NCBI RefSeq assembly: GCF_014066305.1
Contig: NW_023501075.1
Coordinates: forward strand, 1-64,000
Reading direction: 5' to 3'
DNA from: Letharia columbiana
Lineage: Eukaryota; Ascomycota; Lecanoromycetes; Lecanorales; Parmeliaceae
DNA: 64,000 nt
Shown here: in pieces, positions 33,316 to 44,327 of the stretch
Numbering within the stretch: position 1 is the first letter of the stretch
Layout: every line of letters begins with the position of its first letter
The notes under the pieces: model-generated
What the model saw: only the letters and a program-made list of their open reading frames with translations
Told to the model about the DNA's origin: nothing
Database searches by the model: none
Translations under genes and position numbers: made by a program

Positions 33316-33709
33316 CTATCGCCCTTTTCTTACACGAAAAGATTCCCGACAAGATTCGCAGACTTGCGTCCGTTCCATATGATGTTCTTGGACATTGACA
33401 CCTTGCCGGGGCCAACAAGGATCGCGCCAGTTGACATAGACCGTTTGTCCGTTGGGGCGATCAAAACGCACTGGATACCATGCTCGTGTTTGGCACTGTC
33501 TTTTGGATCGGATGCCGCTATTGTGACCACAAGCGGCGTAGAAGAAGATGTCGTAGGTACCTGGATTATGATTTCAGAGTCAGTCTTGCTTGTATGATTG
33601 GCGATATCGAGCTCTCAAACATTTCTCGAGAGTAAAACCTCCCAAGACACGTCTCAAGAGTCAGAATCTGGTTCAAAAGAGGACATGAACCCCAAAAACA
33701 CGTACACAT
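33316..33709 (-). CDS. Small Cys/His-rich protein with a 4-nt first coding exon (82 aa)
   Basis: Exon 1 is ATG plus T (33706-33709); the intron 33561-33705 starts GTACGT, carries a GACTGAC-like branch site and ends CAG; exon 2 is 33316-33560. Joined, the protein begins MCTYDIFFYAACGHNSGIRS: Cys2, Cys12, Gly13 and His14 at exactly the spacing of the protein at 27577-29461. Further cysteines are at residues 24, 50, 69 and 72, the last pair a CxxC knuckle (VCESC), and the tail is basic (RVRKGR). Seven potential ligands in 82 residues point to a small zinc-binding protein. The exon-2 frame has no ATG of its own before the motif, which is why the split start is needed. Function unknown. Confidence 0.6.
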
Positions 33710-34936
33710 GGTCACGTTGTTACCACGTGGTGTGTCGCGGGCAGTCGAGCAACAGCGTACCCACGGTTGTAGGTGAGAAAACCAAGTCGAATTCGGACAA
33801 CTAAGATGGTAGACGAGCCCTGGTGAGATGTAGGACAGCAGAATTAGTAGAATAGGAAGAAAACTTTCAAGACAGAGAAAGCGCCGGTCGGGTGAAGTCC
33901 TCAAATGTAAGAGAAATTAGTCCGGGAGAAAAGGAGACACCTGTGGCGGAGCTTGCTGCACTGTTCCGTGGTCCGAAGGGAGGTCCGGTAGAGAGGCTCC
34001 GATGAGATGGGGTTCTTCATAGCTCATTCCCGAAAGACGCTGCCCGGGTAGCTCTGCTTGACCTTAACTGAAGAAGCTTCTCTAGCAACGTACGATCTCT
34101 CAAGAGATACTACCTGGGTGACTCTCAGCGCCAGCGGCAAGACAACAGGGATATAAGGATATGAGAAATGCCTGATAACACCACAGCATCTTGTAGAAAA
34201 CTTGGGCCATGATCCGCAGGCTTGGATGTTGGGTTGCCTTCCGACTCGCGATCTACCACAGAGTGTAGAGCGCGCTGCGACCCTTGCCCAGCAGAGAATT
34301 GATTTGGGAAGATCTAGAACCAGGATCTGAGATTACAAACGCTGCAGGCTACGGAGATCCATCTCTGACAGGGTTTGCCGGTTATTTTCCCCTCAATGTA
34401 GATTTATTACTTGTTCGGTATGAGGAGCCAGTCGGCATGGCAGTGAGGCCAGATCGTGTCAGAGACCGTCCACCATGTCACACCAAGAACTTTCCGCTGC
34501 TCGCGTCTGCAAGCAATTCATGATAGGCCAACCGTTGACGGCAAACGGCGGTGGAAACATTTATTATCTAAATCAAGGGAGAAACTTCACAGAGTTTTCA
34601 ATAAGAGATGTTGAAACCTCGTCAGGGTACTGTCGACACAGCAAGCCTGAGTCCTCTTGCAACGCCGAAAAGTACGCTGAGGCTGAGGGCGCAAGAGAGC
34701 CAGTGCTAGGTGCTACACTGCTTGCATGTGGAAGCCCTGGGGCTAATGTACAATGTTCCTTATTGACAAGTATAATACTAGAGGCTATGCAAAAAGACCG
34801 TTTCGGTAATTACAATACCAATCGCTATCAACATGCACCCACGAATGACCGCCAAGCGCCAGCTATGCAAGACAAGACGCCTATTTATCCTAAATGAGCG
34901 TGACTCCCCCAATGACCGTGTCTCATCCGAGAAAAA
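33710..34936. other. Intergenic, no gene seen
   Basis: 1.2 kb between minus-strand genes. Open frames at 34284-34523 and 34475-34897 overlap in different frames and show no domain. No repeat or structured element noticed. Confidence 0.35.
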
Positions 34937-36468
34937 TCAAGCCCACATCATGAGCACACCAATAAACGCGACCAAAGCAGCGAAAATTGAGCCTCTCGTG
35001 ACCTCTTCTCCTTTGGATGCACCACTGCCTTGCTTTTGGTCTCCTTGGTCAAAGCCACCAATGCCTGTCGCAGCGGTGCCAGATGCACTTGACGTTCCGC
35101 TGCCAGAGTCTGAGCCTGAGCTAGAACCGGACCCCGAGCCCGAGTCACCGCCAACTCCGGTCCCATCTGTGCCACCTGCACCTGACAAGCCTGGTACGGT
35201 TGCCAGATTGGTTGGTGTTGCTGTAGCTGACCCTCCTTTTGTTGACGATGTACTTGACGGGTTGGACTTTCCCTTGCTCATATCCGTACCGTCCGCAACG
35301 AATGACCCGAGAATAGTTGGGTCGTTTGTGAGTTCGATGTCGCCTTCCAGCCCATCCACGTCGCCGTACTTGTATGATACGGTGCCAGTACCGTTCGCGT
35401 CCGATGGCGCTGGATAGCACTCCACGTTGACATCATTGTACATAGAATAGAAATAGCCGTTCGTCTGGACATCCTGCGAATTCCAGTTGATCAACCCCCC
35501 AGCCCAATCAATCGTGCCCTGCCCGCTCTTGGTTGTACCAGCGGGCCAGAGGGAGAGCTGAATACGAGCAGGTGTTTGTGGGTAGTGATATTTATTGTCC
35601 GTTTTGTTGAAAGTATCGGCCTTGTTCAGGACACGTGAGGCATTGCCATCCACAGACCACGTCAATGATGTTGGTGTCCAATCAACTTCGTATGTATGCC
35701 AAGCGCTAAAGGTATCCCCACCTTCCGACACGGTCAAATTGATTTCATTCTCATCTGCGCATGTCAGTGGGATCTTTCGTCAGAGTCGCCTGAGTACTCA
35801 CAATCCGTGACGCCTTGCCAGTAGAAGTTGGATTGGGCGGTATTGAGATCGGTGCCCACAAATTCAAAATCTATCTCGTCTTGTACGTCCGAGAAGAGGA
35901 CAAAGGCGGACACAACACCTGCGCCTCGACTTGTCTTCATAGTCGCGCTAACCTTTCCATACCACACGTAATGTGAACTAGATAGAAGTGTTCCAGATGC
36001 ACTTGCCCCGTCTTCTGCCAAGGTCAAGATGACTGCGCTGTTGTCCGGCGTTAGTAAGGGCGTCCCTTGTGACACCCAGTTGGCCTTTGACGCATCTCCA
36101 AGAAATTGTGTGTTTGCTGTAATCCCGTCCAACGAAGTCAACTTGTAGTCCTGGCTTTGACATACGGGTGCTGGCACGCAGGAGTCGAGAGAATTGGAAT
36201 ATCTGATGTCGCAGCCACCGAGACAATATGCTCCCACACCGCATTGGCCGTATTCTGGAGAAGGACACCGGTCAGCATCTCGTCATGGGGCGGCAAGTCA
36301 GGAAGACTCACGCGAACAACAGGGGCTTGACTCTGGGCACAGGTTGCCCTCTCCACACATTATTCCACCAGATACTCCATTGCCCGCTTGACTGCTTGAT
36401 TGCCCCTGGGCCAAGACTGAGGAGACAGAGTAGAGGGCGGCCGCGGCAGCAGCCCGAAGGTAAACCAT
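34937..36468 (-). CDS. GPI-anchored GH16 chitin-glucan transglycosylase with CBM18 (CRH family)
   Basis: Links chitin to beta-glucan in the cell wall. Exons 36312-36468, 35802-36254 and 34937-35754 give 475 aa. Signal peptide (VYLRAAAAAALYSVSSVLA); a chitin-binding CBM18 module with its Cys pattern (GEGNLCPESSPCCSQYGQCG, GAYCLGGCD) that crosses the first splice junction; then the GH16 domain with AKANW-type start, SSHYVWYGKVSATMKTSRGA and the catalytic DEIDFEFVG (two Glu flanking Asp), THYEV-like TYEVDWTPTSLTWSVDG and RIQLSLWPAG. A Ser/Gly/Thr-rich stalk and a C-terminal hydrophobic tail (IFAALVAFIGVLMMWA) give the GPI signal. Intron 2 (35755-35801) lies at GVTD/YENEINL. Matches the Crh1/Utr2 group in order and length. 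Confidence 0.95.
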
Positions 36469-37167
36469 GGCTTGTAACGAACGTTGAAAAGATGCTTAGC
36501 GAATGCGAATGTGAATGCTGTGTGTGAAATACTTTGTTGAAATGGGGCGACAGAGTGCTTGTCGCAGGGGTTTCGTCGTTGGTGCCTCCTGCCGATCCTG
36601 ATGCGAGGGGTGAAGAAGGAACAAGAATATTATTATATGGCGTGATATAACGAAAGACAGAGGCTTGATGCACCAAGAAGATCTAGCTGAACGAATGTAG
36701 GGATGATTAGCACTGCTGTCGTCGTGGGTTGAAAAGAAAACAAAGAATGAGAGAGCCAAGAGATGGTGGAGAAGGAATGCGCTAGGAGGATTGAATACCG
36801 GCGTGGCGTGGTGGCTGCTAAATTTGGATCGGCCGCTCTCGGGCCTGGCCAAGACCTTTTTGACACCTTTCAGGAAAAACATCGACTTTCCCATGAAACT
36901 ACTATCTTTAAAAACTCGCTCGTGGTCGAGTCCGTCAATAGAATTCATCCAGATTATCATGCTACTCTATCGTGATGAAGATTCGGGAGCAAAGGAACCT
37001 TGATGATATTTATTCATTCCCTGTCCGTCACGGGGACAAAGCTCGTTGCTATTACCAGAACGACTTATGATGAATAACTGCATTGATAAAATCAAACATT
37101 TCTCTCCGAGTTCCGGACTCCATACATCTCGTCCAAGCAAGGCATGCACGCCCTTTGATCTTCATCC
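36469..37167. other. Intergenic: promoter of the CRH-like gene
   Basis: Upstream DNA of the GH16 gene and 3' end of the flavin-reductase-like pseudogene. Open frames on the minus strand (36496-36960) are probably 5' leader. No repeats seen. Confidence 0.4.
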
Positions 37168-37803
37168 TCACCGATCCTTCTCCTCATCTATCTCTGCAAG
37201 TCTTGACGGCAACAACCTTGCACTTAATCCATACAGATGCTGGAAAGCAGTCATCAATGGTCGCCACCTGTCCGTGTCAACCTTGTTCGGTACCCCAATC
37301 TGCATAATGTGCTCCTCGGCTTGGATCCGCAAAACCTCGACCTCAAGTCCTAGAAGGAATCCCTCCTTGCCCTCCTCATCCCGATTCATCTCATTGACAG
37401 CCACAAGTTCTGCCTCCATCTGCAGCGGACATTCCATAATTCGAGATGGCTCGACCACCTCGGATGCCGTAGGTGTCAGTTGAGCCAACGCAAACTTGTC
37501 TTTAAAATAACGGTAGCCAGCAGCTGTCTTAAAGGGGGACATGTCCTGTCTGCCCGTCGTCTTCGCAAGTGCATCAACCTAGGCGACCATAGTGTCCGAC
37601 GGTAGGTTCAGGACGCATTGCTTGCTCCGCTGCAGGTTGATGGTGGTCTGGGACTGTGCTGCTAGACCCAACATGCAGCGTTGACTGAGCCACCAGGCTG
37701 AGGACGTTGGCGCGAGGTGTGTTGTTCCATCATGGTTTGTAGTCGAGATGATGATGACGGCACTCTCCCAGTAGAGGATTGCGGGGTCGATGGTCTGATG
37801 CAT
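37168..37803 (-). pseudogene. Flavin-reductase-like (FMN-binding split barrel) gene with one in-frame TAG
   Basis: The reading frame runs 212 codons but is cut by a single TAG (37579-37581). Before it: PAILYWESAVIIISTTNHDG, THLAPTSSAWWLSQRCMLGL and CVLNLPSDTMVA. After it in the same frame: VDALAKTTGRQDMSPFKTAA, RIMECPLQMEAELVAVNEMN and LEVEVLRIQAEEHIMQIGVP. This is the usual order of fungal flavin-reductase-like proteins, which bind FMN and reduce flavin or a bound substrate. The stop sits where the family has a charged or small residue between two conserved stretches; CAG or GAG to TAG by one change would explain it. No other lesion is visible, so the loss is recent, or the stop is read through, or it is a base-call error. 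Confidence 0.7.
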
Positions 37804-39442
37804 TTTTTCAGGTTTGAATTCGTTTGATCGGATACAGAGCGATTGAATTGACTGCTTTTGTCACTTTCTCAGCTCGATGTCTCGGCTATGCCGACTGAAC
37901 AGAGACATGTTGCACTGTCTTATATATTTGACGACATGGGTCATTCCAAAAAGAATGCTCTACTCTGGCAGCAAAGTTTCTGAAGGGACAGGCCTGCTTG
38001 AAGAAATAAGAGGAACCAATGAGGTACGTCCAGAGGTAGAAGGATCACTGGACTATGTAAGGCTGGTGCAGAGCCAGATATCTACTATGGCCAAGGCCCA
38101 CTATTCTTGTTGGCGAGGCAACCCCTGTAAACTCTTGGCAGCAATGCTCAATCTCGCTGCCTGGCGCCTGAGCGGGCCGGGACTTAGCGCGTGCCAAAAC
38201 CATGCCATTTCCTGGCACGCTTGGTTCCCATCACCTCTGTGATGAATATTGAACGAGATAACCGTACTTGAAACTTCAAATATTTGCATGAGACGGTTGT
38301 AGTAAACGCTATTGGGATTCCACACGTGTTCTATTATTTCAAATCGACCAAATCTGTGGAATCATTGAAGTTCCAAAATTCAGACAGACTGCGATTTTTC
38401 GATTATGACGGTTTCATGCCATTCCAGAACAACTGTAGATGGTATGTAGAGATTTGGTATACAACCTCCATGGAGTTGCTACTATACTTCAAATGCCATG
38501 TTTTCTTTGGTAGTACTGATGCCACGATCAAATGGTGGTGAACGCGGGCCGCAATGCCAAGCAACTGCAAACGTTTCGCACATGCTAATTTTCACGTGCG
38601 TTTATATAAGATAAATAAAAATGTTCGCCATAAATTTAAAGTTGATCAGGTCCTCAGATATGTGATCTTGAAGCTACTCACTTTCTTTCTTCTTTCAAGC
38701 TAAAAGGCGGGTGTCCCCCATCCAGCTGACTAAATAATTTATTAATTTATTTTTTAGGTCCTTTAACGTTACGTAATAATGATAATAAAATAATTTATTT
38801 ATAGAGTTATTATCCGCTTTGAAATAAAGTAGCGAAGCGAAATTTGATAGTATTGTAAGTATAAAGCTTATTATCGAGTTGGGAGGCACTCGCCAGCCAC
38901 AGAGCCCGGGGGGATCTGTTTATTATCTGCTTCAGCTCCTGAACGACCTTTTTAAGATACAGAGAATGGCAGCACAAGCCAGCTTTTCAAGTACAATCAA
39001 GCTCTTGACTTTCCTGATTCCATAGAACACAACCAAATCTTCCTAAAACCACACATAGTCAGAGAAAAGTTTACATCAAATCTCGACCATCTCGTGCATT
39101 CGTCCAGACCTGAGAACCATGGCTTCGTCAACAACTTCATTGAATCAGATAAAACGTTCCTGAGGTTCGAAATTCCAGCTAATAAGGGGACTGCGAGCTG
39201 TTTATTGCTGACTTCACTCATGACCTCGTCAGCCCAAGACGATCCAGCCAGCTTTTGATCCGGCTTTGAAATTCCAACCACATGTAGTGGGGAAAACGGT
39301 ACACCATGTTCCTAGACCCTTGTTAGTGTTCACGGGACGAGCTTGGACATTATCAGGCCCCAATTTCGACCTTCTACCCAAATTTTAAACAGAGAGTCAG
39401 TCCTTCGGTCTCATCCTGGATCCTCGTGCAGCAGAGTGGTCG
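37804..39442. other. Gene-free stretch with an AT-rich element
   Basis: 1.6 kb without a supported gene. Around 38.55-38.9 kb the DNA becomes very AT-rich, with TTTATT and ATAATA runs, and holds a short element with inverted ends (38706-38894). A minus-strand open frame at 38997-39281 has no recognisable domain. Confidence 0.4.
38706..38894. mobile_element. Candidate MITE-like relic with imperfect terminal inverted repeats
   Basis: A 189-bp AT-rich block is bounded by GGCGGGTGTCCCCCA on the left and, reading inward from the right, GGCGAGTGCCTCCCA. Twelve of fifteen positions agree and all three differences are transitions, as repeat-induced point mutation would produce. The interior has long A/T runs and no coding capacity. 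I see no clear target-site duplication, so the mobile-element call is tentative. Confidence 0.35.
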
Positions 39443-40177
39443 ATGCCATGGGAAGAAGGTTTGCCTGATACCGCGAGCTCCAACGCTCTCCCCGTCAGTC
39501 CAGGCAACAGCTACCAGCCAACGCCTAATCTGACAGAGTGCTCAACGCCCACTCCTTTCTTTATCTCTAACAGCCCCCAAAATGCTACAAGTAGACGCAT
39601 CAACGGCTTCGACACAAAGGACCAGCGTCGGCACGCAACACTATCACGATCTCGGGCTGCAGATCGTTTCTTTCTGTACGGCGTCTTGACGACAAAGGTT
39701 TTCTGCCGTCCGTCGTGTGCATCCCCACGTCCTTCAAGAAAACACGTTGTATTCTTCTCTTTTCCTGGAGCCGTCGAGGCTGCTCGGCAGGCGAAGTTTC
39801 GGCCGTGTAAGCGCTGCACCCCCGAGACATCGGGCACAACAAACACCAGTGTCCTTGCAATTTCCCGAGTTCTTCGCAGCATTATTGACGTGACGTTCGA
39901 GCAACCGAGTGAAGCGAGAAATGGAAGTCTGAAGTTGGAATCTTTGGCTAAGTCAGCAGAATTGAGCACCTTCCATTTCCATCGCTTGTTCAAAGCAACG
40001 ACACAGGTTACACCAGCGGACTTCATCACTGCCTGCCATGCATTTGCTCTCCAGGACGATTTCTGCACACAGTCGGTACGAGAACCTAGACTGGACCCAA
40101 ATGCGGTGAGACTTTCACCGCGCTGGAGTGAACGAACGGCACGAAAGGCCCAGGGTGGTCTGAGGCCCGTAGAGTAG
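39443..40177 (+). CDS. Ada-type methylphosphotriester sensor with AraC helix-turn-helix (244 aa)
   Basis: Homologue of the N-terminal half of bacterial Ada. In Ada, a zinc-bound Cys takes methyl groups from DNA phosphotriesters and turns the protein into an activator of alkylation-repair genes. After a 60-residue polar leader, residues 74-127 carry the zinc domain (DRFFLYGVLTTKVFCRPSCA, then FRPCKRC) with Cys88, Cys92, Cys122 and Cys125. Spacing is 4-30-3, close to the 4-27-3 of E. coli Ada (38/42/69/72); Cys88 would be the methyl acceptor. Residues 164-200 resemble the first AraC helix-turn-helix (LESLAKSAELSTFHFHRLFK, TTQVTPADFI). There is no O6-alkylguanine transferase domain. The tail after residue 200 is basic and family-poor. 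No introns. AraC-type HTH is rare in eukaryotes, so an origin by transfer from bacteria is likely. Confidence 0.85.
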   Translation: MPWEEGLPDTASSNALPVSPGNSYQPTPNLTECSTPTPFFISNSPQNATSRRINGFDTKDQRRHATLSRSRAADRFFLYGVLTTKVFCRPSCASPRPSRKHVVFFSFPGAVEAARQAKFRPCKRCTPETSGTTNTSVLAISRVLRSIIDVTFEQPSEARNGSLKLESLAKSAELSTFHFHRLFKATTQVTPADFITACHAFALQDDFCTQSVREPRLDPNAVRLSPRWSERTARKAQGGLRPVE

Positions 40178-43100
40178 CAAATGGAGCAAAGTGAACGTCG
40201 ATTGAATACTGCCGCGTCTCCGCACCGGTGGGAGATCTTGAAGTCGCTTACTCGAGAGACAAGGAAACCGCAAACGTGACTGTGCACGCTATAATCCTCT
40301 TGCAAGGCTTTAATTCACAGATAGGCAATCACTTCTGGACAGCAACAAGATCGGAAGATTATGCGCAACGCCTACAACAACGTGTCCAAAAGCTTGAGAA
40401 GAAATGCCAAGACCGGGATGTTGAGCTGCCTGCTGACGTGCTCCCGGTTCTTTGGAGAGCGAGACTGTGGCTGAACCTCACACATGACAATGCGTTAGAG
40501 TGACCAGGGTAATATTCTATTTTAAAACTCTGGACACTCCACTCGATCATAGTAGCATAGTTGGTACAATCAACCAGCAGATCGAACCTGTGTAGAGTAA
40601 TTCCAGACTCGGCTTCCGGTTTCATCATTGCTACAGCAATCCAGCTGACCCACACCCCCTAGACGCACGCCTTTCAACGCTCCAAGCACATACATCTAAA
40701 GAATCGTGCATGCGGGTCTTTGAAACGGCAGTGGTGTGCATCATTCTATGATCTTCGTCCGTTTGAGAGAACGAAGTGGCTAGAAGACCTGCAGGCTTAC
40801 GAGGTCCTGGGGAAGGCACCGAAATGCGATAGGTGGGTATTTCAAGCTCGCTGCTCGAGCTCACCATTACAACGATGTGGCACAAACAGGCTCCAGACCT
40901 ATCCATCCCCCCAGCGTCTGTTGGGCAAGGGTTGAGACGGCCCCACTTTTTGCTTTCGGTCACGCATGCTGTGCATATGCCGCGCTAAGGAGGTCCACCT
41001 ATCGCCCAGCGTGGCAAGAGGTTGGCGATTTCAGGGAGTCGGCAGGTCTATTCCGGTGTCTGATATTACCACACCTTCTCTATCGTTGCATCGCCCCCCA
41101 AGGGGTTTTCTGGAAACACCGCAGGCACCAACCTCTTTGCTGCTTTACACAAGACTGACTTGCATATGAAACTCAGCAACACGCAGCGCATTCTGGATAA
41201 AGGAGTTCCATATTTTGTTGGAGCTAGGAAGCATAATTGGCGTTATGAGAACAGGATGGACCGAATTGGTTTAGAGGCTCCGGAAAATTCAAAAGTGAAA
41301 CTCGTGGAGTCAAAATTCGAAACCTGTACGATGCATGCTGAGAACTGTGGAATCTAGTACAACCCCCCCAGAATTAAGGGAGAGTCTGTGTTCCTTTCCA
41401 CCAAGGTTCGTGAGGCATCATGGTGCCCGCATGCAGTTGTGGCCCCGTGATCGATGTGTAAGATACCTTCCACAACTCAAACGGGCCCCGATGAGAGACC
41501 AAGGCCAATAGCAGTGATGACCGTTGCGAATCGGAGGATCGCTCATCGTGACACATGGGACGCTGTTCTACTCTCGGAGTTTAACACAAGCTAAAGAAGC
41601 TGACTAGATCAGAAAATCGCTGCGACATGCAAGCTGGCTGCTGCCGTTTAATTATTACTCATGGATCACAATGGCTTGAGTATTCATATTTCTTAACCAC
41701 TCTCATGCTATCCTTCACAGAAGAGATCATCGACCAACAATTACGATTTATGATACCAACATGGGGTGAAATCGTCGTCAAAGAAGTTTCCTCAGTACAA
41801 GAGCATATTCTCCGACCAAAACAGGAGTCACACAAAAGCCTGAACAATGTATTTTCACGTGCGCCCCGCCCTCATGACTGCTCTTGCATTCCACCAACGC
41901 ACATCGCAGCGTGTTTCGTACCTTCACCAGCTCCCTAGCACCACTCCAGTCCGCCTGTCTGAAGCTCGGGTCATTCTTTGCTATGGGATGCAGTGGCTTG
42001 CCGGTATTCCAGCATGGGTCCGTTCCATAATGGACGTAACATACCTAAATTCGGGTAGTGAGAGAGGTATACCGGTATTTCTGATGCTGGACGAAGGACT
42101 CCCTCGGGATTGCGACTCGCCTTGGAGTACACCATGTAACATGTGATATGGAAGGCTCTGCCTGCGACATCGAAGCGAAGTTCCATGACCGTCTCCTCGT
42201 GCGCTGAAGACTCTGCGCGCAGGTTTGAAATCCTGATAATAGCAATGCGTGTAGACCCCCATTTCTTCTCCCCGAGCATCGCTAAGGAGAAGATCGAAAT
42301 CCCAATGGGATTCCAGCCAGCTCTTCGCTCGCTGGCAGCTCTCGCAATGTCGTCACCATTGCCCTCTGCGCCCTATGCTTTCCCCCTCGGTGGTCAGCTC
42401 ATTCATTCGCTTGCGTCGAGGAAGAAGTGAAAGGTGTAGTGTTCAGAGCCGGCTGAGGTGGAATATGCGGTCAGTGTAACCGGTGCAAGAGGAATCATCG
42501 AGACAGTGTCATTTCGTTTGGCCGCAATGGAAAGCTGGAGCGGCTTGGGGCGTTTTCTTTGAGTGCGATCCGAGCGTCGTTCCCGTGGGTGGTGCCGGTC
42601 ATAGATGGCGGGAAAGTGAGAAGAGGATGATGAGAAGATTGACGAGATGGCCGTGGACGGATTTCTGAAGTAGGGAGTGTTACCGAGTAGGCCTTGGATG
42701 GAGACTTGGTCATCGCTGTGTTCCATCATTGGGTGAAGGTGTTTGCTGGACCCAAGATTACTTTTGGCTTGATAAAATGGTCTTCCGAAAACACTATAAA
42801 TGTATTCACGCCCAGGCAACACATGAGCATTGTTACCGAGTAGTCAGCGTAAAAAAACCCGATATGCCAGAAAGCACGGAAAGAGACAAGCTTGCGGAAG
42901 CCAGAAGCCATGAAGAAAAGTCGGCGCAACGACAAGACCAACAACGTATCGAAACTTCGAAAACCCGTTTGAAATTCCCCTCTCCCCCCCTCTCTCCCCC
43001 CCTCTCTCTCTCTCTATCCCGATCCCTCCCGCCTCAGCGAACACTCACTCACTCATCCTACAAACGTATCAAAACCCCCAACCCCGAGCCCGTCCGATCC

Positions 43101-44327
43101 GTTCAACCATCCTCAACCACGTCTCATCCTGTTACTCCCCCTCCCCCCAGCCCGGCCCCAAACTAGAACCCGTAGTATGGATCCTCTCGTCCGTCCGTAC
43201 GTATCACTCACAGCCGTCTCACCCAAGCTATCCATCCCATCCCCCCCCCCAAAAACCCCCAGCGCGTGAGATATATCACTCGGTCATTTATCCAGCGGTC
43301 TCCCACTCAATCCCCAGACACGAACGAGCCTCACCCTTTCTTCATTCCTTCCTTCCCTCATTCCTTCCTTCCTTCCTTCCTTCCTTCCTTCCTTCCGCCC
43401 CACGTACGTACGTACGTCCGGCCGACTCCTCACCTGCTCCCGCAATCCAACGCATCGCTCCACGTGCCCTCTTTCTCCCCCCCCCCTCCCCTCCCCCCCC
43501 TACCCTACCCTACCTCCCATCCACAAACGAACCGTCACCCCTTGAAACGCAACCCCCCCCCCGTTTCAGAACGACGCCTGCGCCCCTCGGAACGTGAGAG
43601 CTTTAGCGCCCCCCCCCTCCCTTGTCACCCCCGGCCACTCGTTGAGGCAGGATACGGCGATGGGGTTTGCGGTTGTGTGTGTATGGTGTGGTTGTGTATG
43701 GGTATGGGTGTTGGGAGGGGGTGGTGGAGTTTGGTTTGGTTTGGTACGGGTAAGTGACGGAGCCTGTCTGGGTTTGGGATTGAGTTTGGCTGTCCGAGAT
43801 GGGGTCGGTGGGGCTAGGACGGATGGGGGGATGGTTGCGGGGAGGGGTTCGGTTGTCAGGGATGGAGGCTTGGGGTTTTGGCGGGAGGCTGGGGTGGGGG
43901 AGGTTCTGTTTGGGGATTTGGTGTTTTGACAGGGGAGGGGGGGGGAGAGAGAGGGAGAGACGGCAAGGGTTGTACCGTGGGTCTGCTGGATGAGCTGCGG
44001 AGTTTTGACAGGTTGAAGAGAGAGAGAGAGAGAAAACACGGCGTCTTTTCTTGTGATTTGCTATATAGACTGGCTATTTGGGGAAAAAGGGGGTATAAGG
44101 ACCGTGGGCTCCCGCGCTCAATGACAGGATTAGACAATACTTTGCTTTCTCCGTAGAGACAGACTTTCATCTTTCATGACCGTGGAACGCCGTAGCTTGA
44201 ATGGGCTCCCAATAATGACCAATAAGGGGAAAAGTTTTCGTAAAGAGGACTCGGGTGCTGATAAGCCACAATTACCGAGGCTTGTGGCTCCATGTACTCA
44301 ATCAATCAATCGCCAGCGATGCAGAAA
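40178..44327. other. 4 kb gene-poor region ending in long simple-sequence tracts
   Basis: I find no gene with a domain. A plus frame at 40228-40503 ends in a coiled-coil-like stretch (RSEDYAQRLQQRVQKLEKKC), and minus frames at 41971-42279 and 42403-42822 have natural-looking composition but no joinable splice sites. From about 42.97 to 43.64 kb the plus strand is pyrimidine-rich with C runs; from 43.64 to 44.05 kb it switches to G-rich. This may be a promoter or leader of an unrecognised transcript. Confidence 0.4.
43341..43417. repeat. TTCC microsatellite followed by ACGT repeat
   Basis: A perfect TTCC tract of nine units (43361-43396) with imperfect units before it from 43341, then GTAC/ACGT repeats to about 43417. 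Surrounded by C runs. A hypervariable simple-sequence locus. Confidence 0.9.

Noticed and set aside
41971..42822. Two minus-strand frames as exons of one gene
   Set aside because: The available donor and acceptor between them give the wrong phase, and no family is recognised.
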